From Climacteris rufus (taxonomy: Eukaryota > Chordata > Aves > Passeriformes > Climacteridae): DNA of 64,000 bases. A program made the position numbers and the translations under genes. The stretch spans positions 671,122-735,121 of the forward strand of contig VZRZ01001998.1 in NCBI GenBank assembly GCA_013398175.1, written 5' to 3'. Under the pieces are notes generated by a model. The model was not told the origin of the DNA and searched no databases. It saw only the letters and a list, made by a program, of their open reading frames with translations. Below, piece after piece: positions 34,736 through 49,300 of this stretch (positions within the stretch are counted from its first letter, which is position 1; each line of letters begins with the position of its first letter).

Positions 34736-34963
34736 AGGATGAGAGACAACAAATTCAAATTAAGACACATGACATTTCATCTGAACACAAGAAAATTCCT
34801 TTCTTTCTCTCTCATAAGGGTGGTCAAACTGGAACAGAGATATCTTCAAAACCCACCTGGGCACAGCCATAGGTAACATTCCCTGTCTGTCCCTGCCTAA
34901 GCCGGGGATGGACTCAATTTTAAGAGGTCTCTTTCAACCTTAATGACTCTGTGAAACCTGTGA
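34736..34963 (+). mobile_element. CR1 LINE 3' end, plus strand, internally deleted
   Basis: It reads GACAACAAATTCAAATTAAGACA, then GGGTGGTCAAACTGGAACAG, then ATCTTCAAAACCCACCTGGGCACAG, then GGGGATGGACTC, then AAGAGGTCTCTTTCAACCTTAATGACTCTGTGA. These follow the sense-strand CR1 3' region, which ends with the TTCCAACCTxAxxxATTCTGTGA box. After GGAACAG the usual 'gttgcccagagaggctgtggagtctccatcctt' type segment is missing. It is more diverged than the minus-strand copies, suggesting an older insertion. Confidence 0.85.
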
Positions 34964-37900
34964 TGAAGCAGGAATCAGTCATCCATTTCCCATCTCTGAC
35001 ATTTTGGTCACTGACCAATATGTGGTGTATATATAATATGATGAATGTAATATCGTGAATAAAAACTGAATGATATTTCCTCAAGATTCTAAAGTGCCAT
35101 ATCTTTCCAGAGTGGAATTCATTTAAAACAGAAATACCATCCTGTTCCCAAGCTGCACTCAATTCTTCCAAGAATTTAATGTTCTTCGATAACATATGCT
35201 TCTCACTCTTCTAAAATGAACTCTGGAGGTCTAAGTTTTATCCCAAAACTGCAGGAAAATTTAGGGACAATTCTGTAATCGTATTTTGCAAGGCACATAA
35301 TTGGCACTTGCATAATCTTGTCCAAATAATCTGCTGCTTCCTACTAAAGATTTTGTATGCAGTGTTTGTACCAAGTTGGCTTTTCATAGTACTATCACCC
35401 AACCCTGAATTTTAAAGCCAGTTTATTCATGTAAGCAGTCTTAAAATACACATTTTTACAGGGGAGAGCTGTCAGGCATGGAGGAACTGAGTAACAAGCT
35501 AAATCAGCAGTACAAATAGGAGCAGTAGAACTACCTGCTTCAACAGTTTAAATAATTGTGTGATGGATGAGGAATAGAAGAGGCACATTTTCCTTAAGAA
35601 GCCATGGAAGGTATGAAAAAGAGCGAAAACTGAAATTCTCCACTAATCAGCAGAACTAGTGCAATTTCAGGATCCTCATTCTGCTATTCCTCTGTCCTTC
35701 AGCATAACCTAGAGACCATCTGTAAAGCAGAGCAGAAAAATGTATAGAAAAGTTCCAGGCTCATTAAATTCTTGGCCAGAATGGACAGAAATACCTGTGT
35801 GTAAGTACTACTGGAGGAAGAACTTGAACTGGTGACCTCACATGAACACGTCACCAATTCCCAGAGTTAGAATTTACAATACGACCCAACCTGTTATTTC
35901 AGCAGCAGAAACAAAGAACCTTAACTTGAAAACAAATACACATATTTTTAAACTTTCAAGAGAGACAATTCAACATGTCTATGCTCAAATATATAAGATA
36001 AAAATACATAACCATGATAAAAATACAACTATGATTACAAGTTCAGCATTTAAGTGACTAAACTCAGAGTTTAATTTAAATTAACTTCAAGCAGTGAAGG
36101 TCACAACAAAGGTTTGCAAAAGTTTGTTAATGTTTCCTAGAACTGAGTATTGTGTGAAGAGACTGCTAGGCTGCCAAGATGTAGGGCCAATTTGGATTAT
36201 TAAGAGTTGATAAAGAGTGACATTTTGTGTTCAGAAGGCATCTGACAGGAGCTGCCATGCACCTTGTCACACTGCTGAGACTACAACTGCTGATAATACT
36301 GAAAAAAAGGATATTGAAATGGTTCCCAGACACACACATTAAAAAAAAAAAAAAATCACTGTTAACATCTTCAAATCAACAGAAGAACTATGCATTAGTG
36401 GCCTCAAATTTTTAAGATTTGTATATTTTATTCATTGAAGGAAGAGGTAAAATAGAAACTGCTGGCATACTCTGCCCTTTTTCACTTTTCTTGGGAATAT
36501 TACACTAATTTCTGTTCTAGCTCTCATAGAAACAAGCTTTGTGTCTTGAAATGACATTTGGCACTGGGCAGAAATGCACACATTGAAGAAACACAATTAT
36601 ACAAGTGATATTTGCAACACTTTCAGTTTATAGCTGGCTATACACAAATGACTGGTCCAATGCTCTGCAACGTGACACCGTACAGAAATCACACACAATA
36701 GCCCAGAAAGTACACAGTTTGTATTTCACCTCTCAATTCCATTATAGCTCAGTACAACTGAGAATTTCCCATATTAAAACACAAAAATCGGATTCCAAGC
36801 AATTTGTGAACTCAGCTAGATAACTGGAACATAGCTGGGAAGTTCTAAGTTTTGAGCCAGAATATTCACCTACCATCCCATGTGGATTTATTTTACTACA
36901 GGCTGCTCATGAATTATCCTGAGAACATAAACATGTTACTAAAAAAATAACTTAGAAGCTGTGATCTATCTTTACATTGTGGAGCCTGGAAACTTAAGAC
37001 AGACCAGGTCCATATGACCAGTGACTTAATCTTTGCCATTTACCTGAACTTCCAGGAAGAGGACTCAAGGAAAACTCAAGTCTTCTGTAGGCAAGTAACA
37101 ATACCAGTACACCATGTACCTTGGCCAAGTCCAGCTGAAATCCATGTATCCATTTATCTGGACTACAAAGCATTTGGCTGATTAGAGGCATACTGTATTC
37201 TCTCCCCTATGTGACATATTTACAAATATTTACAAATTTCCATCAAGCCTCTAAACCAAGATGTAATCTTAGTGCTGCCTTTCAAGCTCTTATTGGCATG
37301 CTAGATTTATTCCTACACAAAATCTTTTTTTACTTTTAATATATGGTTTAGTATATGCTGCTATGAGAAGCTTTTAAAGAATCCAATGAATCTTTTGCTA
37401 CAGTCTATGCAATTTCAATCAGCTCATATTAAAACATGATTGTTATAAGAACAAAAGGAATTAATATGGTAAAATTCTGTGTACTACATTAAGTTAAAGA
37501 ATATTTGGCAGATGTGTATTTATAGCAGAATTACACAGACATAAATTCATTGCACAATGAAACCGTTGCACAATAAAATGTCTACACATTCAGTACACTG
37601 CTGTTCTATTCCATTTATGTAATGATTTGTAGTTTCTAAAAGTTGTTAGGCATTCTAAAAGCCAATGGGATTACAATCTATCTTAGAATTTACTGCATTC
37701 AGTAAAGTAGCAGAGCACTCAGGCTTTGAAGTCATGGACTGCAAAGGCTGTTTATTCCGCACATAAAGTGTTTCAGGATATTGTACGGACGAAGATATAA
37801 GGGCTGCAGTAGAACAGACTGCTAAACAGCTCAAATATTAATTCATTAGCTTCCAAAGTTGTGTTCAGAGAGCATACAGAATGAAATAAATTGAGGGATT

Positions 37901-39432
37901 GGTTAAAAAAAAGGGAGTAAAAAGAGTACAAGAATCTGGCTAAACTGCAGAACAGCCAACGAGCGTTCTGAGGCTGAGAGTTATGTGAATGGAAGATGAA
38001 CGTGAACAAATGGATTTATAAAGTAGATTTTTTTAATACATATCATTAAGGCTATTTAATTTTTCTACACTTATAGATGAAAAAGAGGGTAAAAGCGAGT
38101 AGAACAGTTTTAAGGAGAAAATATTGGAACAAGAAAGGCAAGAGGAAAAGTAGCTTTATAAAAGATTATTTCCCCTCCATTAACCTGCCTAAATACCATG
38201 GATTTCCTCCCCAAGTTTAATGATGATCACAAAGCCATATTTTTGCATCTACCTACTGCTTCTTCCCTGAATCACGAACAGAAGAAAACAAATGTAATCA
38301 CACTGGTGTATGTACCCGAAATATCCAAGACTATAGTTCCAGAAAACCAAATATCCATTTCTAAAACAACTATGATAAGATTTTTGCTACAAGGCAGAAG
38401 AGTTAAATTTACCTGTTGAGGTGGAAGCCTCCATTAAGCTTTTTAAGTCTGACTGTTAACATTTTTTTAACACCTGAAAACGGGGGGGCTTCTCTTGATG
38501 GGTTTTGCTTTGGTTTTGTACAGGTTACAGAAAAGGTTTGGATACTACTTGCAAGGTAACACTACAAAATAGCAACCTTGCTGTCCTTTTGATTATGTAA
38601 AGCTTGGAGTAATGTGCATTGCAGGTAGATGTGTTTAAAACCGTTTGTTCTATCCCGAAAACTCCTATAGCAAATGACCTTATATATGATACCTTTTATA
38701 TGTGTCCTGGATTTGCAGATCGAAGGGGAGAAAGCAGAGGTGTGTCCTGTCTCAGCCTAACTCCAATTTGAAAGAAACCTAATCACAAAATTTTCAGCAG
38801 CTCTCATTTCTTTCAGTCCAAAAACAAGAGCAGAGAAGCAAGGGGCGGACCCAAAGAAACAGAACTCAAGATCTAGCGTGAGATAACCTAAAACTCAAGA
38901 GCTGTATTTTAGGCAGAAGAACATATTTCTCTCTGAAAATTAATGATGATTAGTTCTAAATGAAGCATAGTCTTCACAGGATGATTTTCCATACCCAGCA
39001 GCTATGAACACTAACGAGACGTCCAATTGATATTAAGAAGGCTGCTGGCTTCTGTAATATGGGCATCTGTGTGTCAGGAACTGAACTGACAGGCCAAATC
39101 CTATTATGTATTTCACTAAGAAAACCAGAAGAAATCTTTGTGCTGAAAAACGTCTGGTTGGAATCCATGATCTGGCTGGTAAACATCCCCAGACCTCTCA
39201 AAATCTAAATAATAAAATTTTAGTGCTTCACAATGCCAACACCTGAATCCTTTAATAAGAAGCTACTTCACAACATGACTTGTATATTGAGGATGTACTT
39301 CCAGTTTAATGAAATGATCCATAATATATTATGTAGCTGAACCAACCAACCTGCATATTCAAAGGCAGCAGCTGCATAACCAAGACCCTCAGTAATACCT
39401 GCTTCTGGTGATAGTATTAGATTTTTGTTGCC
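34964..39432. other. Gene-free AT-rich unique DNA
   Basis: No gene, RNA or transposon was recognised. There is an A15 run at 36341-36355. Frames stay below 95 codons and show no known domain. Confidence 0.55.
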
Positions 39433-39459
39433 TTTTTTTTTAAAAAAAAAAAAAAAAAA
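39433..39459. repeat. T9-A18 homopolymer pair
   Basis: Nine T residues run directly into eighteen A residues. Low-complexity tract. Confidence 0.95.
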
Positions 39460-42400
39460 GAGAGATCATATTTCTATCAGTAATTCCTATCCGATTGATA
39501 CCTTCTGGGCCAAAACAAGATTGTACATAATGTGTTGTTGCTGTGCATACAGGAAAGAAAATGCAGGAACTGAAAATCAGAAACTTCCAAATTACCGGTA
39601 TGAAGAGCATCTGGCAGTCTTGCATTACGGGCATTGAGATTCCAGTACTGGACATGTCAACTACAGGAATTTTTCTGCAACCATGTCATATCTCCAATTT
39701 CAAGATTTACCATATCAAGGCACGGACGATTTTCTTTTTCTTGCAGGAAACTGGGCCAAGTTACTGTATCAAGAAACAGTCTGTTCAGCCACAGAATACT
39801 CTATATGACACAGCATCAGTGATAAAAAGACAGAAATTTATTTTTTCCTGCTAGAGAGAGATTTTCCTTTTTTGCAGAAACAGAAGACCAACTCCCAATA
39901 CTAAAAAGAAACCAACTTCAAGCAGGAGACTGAAAGAGAAGTGCCATCAAAAGCCAGTTTGATGGGACATGCTTCTGGTTCTTAACTAATACATAGCTAC
40001 ACTCCAGTCAAAAGCAACACAGATGCTTAGAGCAGTTGCCTTCATGGAAATTTGTATGAAAGTAATAATTATTTGCCAGCACACTGTTCCTTCTTAAAGG
40101 CACACAGAAGCCATGCAAGTGTTTGTATGGATTAAATATGGCAAGTATTCAACAAGAAAAGCCAGTCTGCACCAAACTAAGGACTGTGACTCCTGGACTA
40201 TCCTGTCTAGCACAGTAGCCAGTTACACACCTTCTAGAATGAGCAAACATTAAGAAACTGCTCTAGGAATATTGTCACATAATTGATAAATCAGATCTTT
40301 TCATCAAGTACTTCAAAACTCCCATAAAATCAAAACAAAATCAATTTACCTCTTTCAAAATTATACAAGGGTTATTATAGTGGTGTTTTAGGGGTTGAGA
40401 AATGTAATAAAAACCCCAAAAATTCAAGATTTACCAATGACAGTATCTAGAGATCCAAATGATAAAGTATTTTTCTAACAAGCTCTCTGGATGAATTGCA
40501 GAGAAAAAGTCATGCGAAAAATGCATGCTCGGTTGTCCGGATCATTCTCAAATACACACCAATTTTCCCCATAACCAGAAATCCAGTGAGTTTGGTTCCC
40601 TTAGCAACCAGTAAAATATTATCTATGTTATTTATATTAATGTTATTTACAGTACCCTATAACTAAGATATACCAATTCACAAAGAGCATACACATTCTT
40701 CATTACACAACTTGTTAGCTTCGAAAATTCAGTGATGCTTTTAAGTCCTAACATTCCCATTTAGTTCTTTTCTACAAAAACTATATCCTGCTGTTTAGTG
40801 CCAAACTTAATCTCCTTTTTGTTTCTGAGTACAGTTCTGTTTCACAATGACTATCAACTCAGTTCAAACACATTTGACATGAATGAATCTCCTTTTTCCA
40901 TTCTGAACATACTCTGCATACAGGTGTGTTGTCCTCATTCCACTGAGAGCACAGCTAATTTCAGGCAGACATCTGTTTGCAAGATTTCTTTACAAACTAA
41001 TCTTAGTAAGATGAAAATCCTTCTCACTCTAAGGTATGTTCCCAAGGGATTTGTGGTATTACCTCTGCTGTGCCTTTGAAAATGCAGGCATCCAGCTCAG
41101 TGGGAGACATTTCACCAGGATGTTGCTGACACCACAGATAGTAAGAAGAAGCATTAATGACTTGCTAATTTTACCCAAGGCCATCCAGAAGACACATTTC
41201 CCCTTTGTGGTTTTAGACATCTATCACACAGTTGCCCCAATATTAAAAATAATTAATTTCATTCCCTGTGCAAATTATTTACAGTAGTGAAGAAAGGAGT
41301 CTTCTTGATTTCCACAAACGTGCAAGCAAAAATTTATGAAAACCAATACTAAAGATGAAGCACCACAAACAGGTTACATATTGTTAATAAGTGTGAACAA
41401 CTCTTTGCAGCTGTACATTTTGAGCAGAAAATGCTGGAAAGTTTTGAATTCAGAGGAAAAACATCAATTGAAATTTCACTTAAAAGAAATATGTAATTCA
41501 CTCTCTTAACTACCAGAATATTAGATTAAGTAATGTTTGTATGACTCCAACTGCCCCATTCTTAAGGTACCAGAGCAGTGATTCACTGCACGAAGGTATT
41601 TCTGCTGGAATTCTCATAAAATCAAAAATGAACATGTAGGAAAACACGTGAAGGAAAAACTGAAGAAAACTTTTTCCAATGCCCAAAATTAAAAGTTGCA
41701 CTGACATGTGAATGAAAGCTCAAGTGTTGAAATGAAGTTCTCAGTTTACCAAACACTTTTGCCTATTGCTTCCTATTTTCAATTACACATAATATTTGAA
41801 TGAAATGTAAAAATACTACTTGAGCGACATGAGCCCACAATTATTATATCTGTTATTACAAACTGCACAGACATCACAAATAAAAATCAGCATATTGATT
41901 CCATTAGTTATCACCAGAACCTTGCTAAAATAAGGGTTATAAACACTGAACTTCAAAAGAGTGAAAAAAACATTATGTTAATCATCTGTTCTTATTGAAC
42001 AATTAAAATCAGAATCAGGATGACACTAAGATCTAAACCCCCTACACAGGGAACAATTAACCAAAGCTTAAACTGATATACTGTGAGATTCTCTTACCAA
42101 GGGTCATTTCAGATGCATAAAAGGTTTTATAAATAGGATGTTAAACTGAGGAAATTTAAAAACTAGCATAGCTCTTCAAGCATCTTTTACATGAATAGTG
42201 CTTTTTTTCTTAATGATTAAAATTTTTATATATAACCAATACAAGATACTTGTGATTATATCTGCTGCTTATCTTCTCCTCACTACTGATGTTAAAAACT
42301 GTTCTCCTTCGTGCACTTTGAAAATACGAGTTTAAAGAGACAGGAGGAGTCTAAAGTGTTTAACAGCAGATATGTAGGCGTTTGCTGAAACTGGGCCAAG

Positions 42401-45400
42401 GCATACCAGTTTTCTGATCAAAGAGGGTAAAAGTGAGTTTTGTGAGGGAAAGAATCTTTTTTAATGAGACTAACAAAACCTGAAACTTACTAGGAAGAAT
42501 CAATAGCCACGGGTAGTAGCTTATCAGACCCCGAACAACTGGAGTGCAAATCAGCTCCCCTTTGCTAAGGTTTTATTCCAATCACATGTGAAGACCATTC
42601 ACTTTCACTGCTCTCCAGATCAGCAGGGCAGCAGGATGGACATTCTAACTACGACACTCTACACTAAACCTCAGGTTTTCCGGCAGAAAACTCGAGATCG
42701 ATAATGCCCAGTGAGGGCATTTGCATTGTCCCATCACCAAAATGAGAGCACATTTCTTGTGAAAGCCATCATTGAAGCTAACTCAAACTAACTCAATCAC
42801 CTCACTAGAGAAGAGCACTGGTACAAGTCAGGTTTCCTCATGCATTCTATCTCCAAAAATGTACTTATTATTTTCTCCTTTAATTAAAAGAAAGAGAAAA
42901 AAATCTTCACATTCAGAGAAACTTCAATACATGGGCAAGTGACATAGGAATGTTAAGGCCCATATTTTTAACATCTATTTAAATACTTGCCATCTCCAAA
43001 GACAGAGTTTTCAGTGGTTTCAACCAGTTATTTCAGTCACTAGAAATTAAATGGTTAAGCACTTTTTAAAAACCCCAAGCAAAGAAAAAATGTACCAAAA
43101 AAACCACTCCACAAACAATAAGAAAAATTCTCTGCATCAGTTTGTAACTAAATGGCATTATGAAGTGAAGTTGGCTTAAAATTTTTCCAACAGCCCTAGG
43201 CTATATAGATGCTTTTGCACGTAAGTGTTTTTCTGCAACCTTATTTACTTCTCCAACAAAAATGCCGATTTCACACCTGACAGAGTGTATTTACAATAAT
43301 TCAGTAAAAGAAGAACTTAAAGGGAGTCTGTTTAGTTCCTGTTCTCATTTGATTCCCTTCACTGGTGCTTAATACATCCTAACATATCCAGATGTGGGAA
43401 TTTTTGTGTTCTGGCATTTTATTTTTCTCTTTTGCACATTTGTTAAACACATCCCTCTCATCATCATCATATAAGTCAGGGATTTCTCAGGTCCCCTAAT
43501 TTCCTACACATCTTGATGCCATAAAACATGCTTCAAGGTGCACTTCAGTACAGCTTTTAAAGGAGGTGACAGGAAAAGCAAAGAGAGAGAGAAAAAATGT
43601 GTGAACTTAATGTTTTTTACTGCTAATCCTAAATTAAATATAGATAGTGTTGGGAAATTGCCTGAATGTCCTCTCTCCTTTAAAAAAAATCTAAATTCAA
43701 AATAAAAAAATAGCCCATTGAACTTGAAAGTTTATACAGAGGAAATTCCAATATCCCTTCCACCTACACAGAATGAACAAATGAATAAATAAAGTTTAAA
43801 TATTCTAACTCATAAACTTATCATCTCCACTTAAAAAAAAGAAGTTATTTCTCTTTACTTTGAGGGGCAAAAGATTGATTCATTTTTTCCTAGGTAACCT
43901 CTGCCTTGTAAAAGCTTAACACAGATGGATTAGCAGCAGTGTAAATAGTTGTCTCTAGTAAACAATACCAATCTTGTGTTTCTGCTTAGACTTTTCACCT
44001 AGACCAACCTTGCAAGCATGGCAATTCACTTACACTTGCACTACATGGATACACTGGTAGATCTTTCAGCTTCTGTGTTTAGCCTTGTCCTTCAAATATA
44101 AGTTAAAGGGGCAGATTTACAATCTGAAAAACAAGGTGCTTGAACACTAACAGCTTTGGTGGAGCAGACCCAGAAGGCTTGCAATAATTCTGCACATGCT
44201 TTTATACAGTTATTGGATATCCTTTCTTGAGAGGAATGCTTGACAAGGGACAAAGCTTGTGTTTCCACTCCTTTCAGGAATTTGATTTAAGGTTTGCTAG
44301 AAACCATAGCCGAGGCAATGTGAATCTGTTTCTCAGCTATGCAGTGGTTCTTATTTCCAGCAAGAAGCCAGGTGATCCTTTACCTGGTGTGACCACTCCA
44401 TGACACTCTCAGGGATCTTATAGTAGACAATAGTAACATTGCACATGGATCAAAAATAACAGAATGTAATAATACTGACATAAAGTTGCAGCGTTCGCAT
44501 ACAATAGGAGAAAAAATATACATATAACCAGAAACTTCACTTCTTACATGTTTAGTTCCAACCTAGCCTTACCAGAAAATCAATTACAAAATCATGGGTT
44601 AGAAACAAGACATGACCAAGTAACCAACTATCCGTGGCTAAGTATCCCTAAGGATAGATCAGCCTTAAGGATTTACACCAAATGTGAATCAAAACCTAAT
44701 GCTTCACAGCTTAAATGATCTCTGAACACCAGAGAATGAGAGTGCTCGGTGCATTATAACTCAATGTATGTCAGTTATCAAAGGAACAGCAGATCACAGC
44801 ATTGGCATAAAACACTACCAAAACTCACACACACCACATACACACACTCCTATACTGGAGGTTTCCAAGCTCCTCACATCTCCTGAAGCATAGATTGAGT
44901 AATGTGATGTTGTATTAACAGAATCACAGGGAAATCACCAAACAAAACTTGGAATGCAGAAACTACAGACAAGAACCATGGTAAAATCCAGGCTTGTCCC
45001 AGGCTTGTGTTATTGCCTGCCATGCATGTACTGAGTGAGTTATACCTCCATGCCTGTTGCACTGACTCTTCTCTGCTCATTTACACTGTGTTCATTAGAA
45101 GTACAAACAACCTGAACCCACCATGTGTTTGCTTTGCTTCATTTGTCTGTATCAGCATGTAATCAATACTGGTCATCTAGAGGAGAATAAACATATATAG
45201 GACATGGATTTTCTAGGACTCATCAATCTTCTTGCTTGAAGTCCAGTTGACTTACATAACTTCAAGGAAAACAGATTTACAAAAGAGAAAAAAATCCAAA
45301 AAAAATCACCATGACATAACCTAATTTTTAAACATTAACTTATAATAACTGTGTGCACTATGGCAAACATTAATCTTGTTCTCTGAAATCTATTTTCGGG

Positions 45401-46100
45401 AAATGTGTTTACATTTGGGCTGAAACTCAGTATAAACTTAAGCATGCTGCAATTGAAAAAATTAATTAAAGCAAAAAATGGAGTCTCAAAAATACTGCAT
45501 CAGCCTTTGTAATGATAGCAAAATGGTTGAAAGATTCTGCAAGCTGTATCTGATCCAGTTTGAATTTATTGGCAGAATCTTTCAGGCAAAAGACTAAGCT
45601 ACTTTAGAATATAGAATTAAATGGTTGGGTTTATTTAATATCCACATAATACTACTTGGAAAAGAAATCCTTTATTCTATTGCCACCAGAACAAGGGAAA
45701 TGCAGATTTTTCTCTACTGGCTGTCAAGGGTTTTTCTCTTTTTTCTTATGTACATGTGCTGTGTGAAATTCAGCAATTTCATTTCACAGGGTGTCTTTGG
45801 CATTAGCCACAGTGTAATGTAACTGGAACTACTGAAGTTCATCTGATTTCACACCTAACCCATGCAGCCTCACAAATTACACATTACTTCAATAAAAAGG
45901 ATCATAAATTGCCGAAGTTTTCCTGGAAACAAAGCTCATATACCTTTGAGTTTTCTGATGAAGACAAGCTTGCCAATGAACCCAACTTGTGCTTATGCTT
46001 TGTGATAAAATGTCTACATAAAACCATGAGATTTTCATGTAGCTTGATAGATTTCTGGGTCAAGTTGTGGTTTGGGGTTTTGTGTTTTGTTTTTCCTCAG
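39460..46100. other. Gene-free AT-rich unique DNA
   Basis: No gene recognised. Minor features are a 7-bp perfect inverted repeat with a 5-base loop (AATGCCC at 42703-42709, GGGCATT at 42715-42721) next to a small cluster of CpGs around 42680-42702, and a short CAT repeat near 43458-43470. The end of the interval is a pyrimidine-rich tract ending in CAG at 46100 (see findings). Confidence 0.5.
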
Positions 46101-46304
46101 AAAACGCTGTATAATGATAACATTGAAAAATCATATTCATGCACAACTTCTGTCTCAATATTGTGGAAAAGTAACCTAAGACTTTCAAATGAGGAACAAG
46201 AGTTTCCATTTATCGACAAATGTAAAGAAACATATTTGGAGGAGACTATACAGAAGCAGTTACTAAAGAAAAGAAGCTTTAAAAGCATTCACAATTTCAT
46301 CTAG
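46101..46304 (+). other. Candidate terminal exon (open frame after a good acceptor)
   Basis: A strong acceptor (GTTTTGTTTTTCCTCAG ending at 46100) is followed by 67 open codons to a TAG at 46302-46304. The peptide is lysine- and glutamate-rich (for example YLEETIQKQLLKKRSFKSI), unlike the leucine/phenylalanine-rich chance frames elsewhere in the window. I recognise no family. The frame is also open upstream for 64 codons from a TTG, so the acceptor is not required for openness. Chance remains likely, and a real exon would need transcript support. Confidence 0.15.
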
Positions 46305-49300
46305 AGCACCACTATGCTGTGGATTTTATGATTCCAAACTTATGCTTCTACCATACTGCTGCCACAAATCCTAAACAATGCCCACCCATTTTTCTGGTCA
46401 TTTTGCAACCTACTCCAGCTCTAATGTTACATTTATTGTCCCTGTTTTTGAAGTCCTGTTCTGTGCCTCATCCAGAAATGCAGATCCCAGCAATGGTTCA
46501 AACTCTGGGCAATGTGCTGCAGAGCACACAGCAGAAGGAGCACAAAAACTGAAAACTCATCCCAACTAGAAGAAAATAACTCGTCCTTCATCAGATGTTT
46601 ATGGAGCCTCAGTCCAGGTTCTTACCTTCAAGCATGTGCTAAACAGAGAAACAGCTCTCAAAATATTCCCATTTATTTCAGGGTAAAACACTCTGCATAG
46701 CCTGGGATCATAAAACCAGAATATTGATTTGAAAAAAACACAGAGGTTATGGCAGAAAACCAGAATAAGGCAACTCTACACTGCTCATCTTTTGTTCATT
46801 ATGGACTATTGTACAGCCTGTTTCCAGAAACACAGGAGAAGCAGGGTAATGAATTCTGTCACAGTCACTTCAGTTGCTGAGAGATCTTTAGAGAGAAGTT
46901 TGGGGCTGAGGAGGGGGATGAAGCCCCAAAACACACATAACAGTTTTCACTGGTAAGAATAAAAGATAAGAAGATCTAGGGACATCAGAATATATTAATC
47001 TAAAGAAAGAATGTCTCTAGGGGAACTCCATTTGAAGGATATTCACTGCATATATCTTTAATTACAAGTTGACGTACATTTTATCCTTTAGCCACAATTT
47101 ATATTCCTTTTATCACCTCTGTTGTGAAACAACAATGTGCTTTCCCACTTTCATCTAGAATCCACACCATTAGACACCCAGCACTGTCATACCATTTCTC
47201 TGCAACTCCCTTTTCCCTTAACAGTCAATCAACACCAGCAAACACACAGAGAGATGCAGCATGATGTACAGTTCAACCATTGCCATCTCAGATGTGAAAA
47301 GACGATTTGCAGGAAGAAAGAATTATACATCAGTAGGTATGGGGGAGAAAAACAAGAAAAGAGAGAGAGAAGGAGGTGCATCTATTCTCTTACATCTTCC
47401 TCTTAAGATGCACATCTTATTTTCCTCATTTGTTTCAGTCTTCATTTCTGGCTGCAAAGGAGAGCAGCTCCACTTTATCACCCACCCGTATGTAACACCA
47501 GCAAGCTCTTCATTTCACGACCTTTTTGCTACCTACCACCAGCTGCTGTTTTCTTTGGCAGCCTGTTCAATGACAAAATGACAGGGACAAGAACACCAAC
47601 ATTAATGTCACACAACAGATCATTACATTCCTGCTGTATCCTGAAGCACAACAAACTCCCAGCATCCAGGAATTATGGATGCATGCAGTTGTTATCCAGC
47701 AGACACTCCCTCTTTTATAACAAAAGGTAGCAGTATATCTTCTTCCTGAAAAACTGATTCTTTATCTATATCAGTATTTTTTTCTTATAAATCACAGAGA
47801 GACTTCACAGGAATAGAAAATAACATTCTGGATAAACATCCAATGTCACTTTGAGACTTGCAACTCTGCATTTAATGCAAGTAAATTTTAGTTTTTCCCA
47901 ATCTGGAATAAACTACTTCAACTGATACTGATGCACATTGACGAATTTAATTAGGCACATAGCTTACAGACTGAAGTTATTAGAAGCACACAAGTTCATG
48001 CCCTAAGTGACATATTCTCTGTTTTTATTATTATTGTATGATAATTTGACTTTTTTCTTTTTTTGTACAAAGCTCTCTCTGGACTAAATAATTGGTAGTT
48101 GTTCATGCATGTTTTAATAGTCTCTGAAAAAAAGGTTTGCCAACAAATGCTATCTAGAAGGAAAGACTACTTGAACCGCATTTATTCCTATGGCAGATTT
48201 CCCTAGTTGGCCAATTAATTACTAAGTATGAGACTCTTCTTAAAGTCACTTGGAAAAAGAGAAAAACCCCAACACATAACCTACGACTTATGGTTCATTG
48301 TTTCTATCTTGGACTGATTCTGCTTCATGTACACAGAACTGCTAAAAATGGTGTATTTAATATTGCTAGTACAAGCCTCTAAGAAATCAAAAGTAGCAAA
48401 TGAGGCTACATTTCTACTCGCTAATTTCCCCCCATTCAACTAGCATGGATCACATAATTAAAAGCAATGTCACAAAAGGGTTGCAAACTGTGCCTGCCTG
48501 TAACTGCATGAACAGTGTATATTGTTCTATATGTGCTGTGCTCAGAGAAACCACAATTGCCAGAGGAAGTTACAAACCAGAACGACAAATAACATGTCAT
48601 TCTAAGGAACTGATAGAGTTCTTTCAACAAAAAAAAGTGACTGTAGCGCAAACACAAAGCTTATATGGGAATAAATGACAGCATTTGACTCACCTTTTAT
48701 CACCAAAGTCACATATTCTACAATGGTAATTTCAGTAAACTTGCAGCTCTTCCCACTGACAGGTTTTGCACACAGATGTAACAAAACAAATGGCAACAAA
48801 TTGGTTTCAACAAGAACCTTTATAATTGACCAGTTAGACTTGCACGTTCAAAAAAAAGCAAGATGGCACTCCAGCTACCTGAGTTACAGCACTGAGCAGT
48901 CAATGAATCCAGGAGTAGCAAAAGGTCTTGCTAACACTGTGAATTTTTTTGGTAACATTGAAGTGAAATTTGTAAAAATTCCTTCAGATACAAACGTGTT
49001 GTAGACCCACTACCTATCTGCCAGTAAAGTTCAGGCATTACAGCAGTACAAGGCATTGCACATACAAGAAACCTCACCTGTTTATGCAGCGCTGCATTCT
49101 TGAGGTCTACTTCTACACTGACACTCATGACTTCTAAATAGCTGCAGCTCCTGGGTGAGGAGCAAAGCAACAGAGAAAGTGCCCAATGATCCAACAGCAG
49201 TCAGAGGCTCTTGGTTTGGATTAGCTAAAATTTTAATCCATGTGGAAAACTGAAGTGCAGACCTGCAGAACTGTCATGAAAATGCTGGTGGTTATGTTTC

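Noticed and set aside
41155..41200. Possible reverse MIR (GACTTGC...CCCAAGGCCATCCAG)
   Set aside because: A single short block with an insertion, too weak without a second ordered block.
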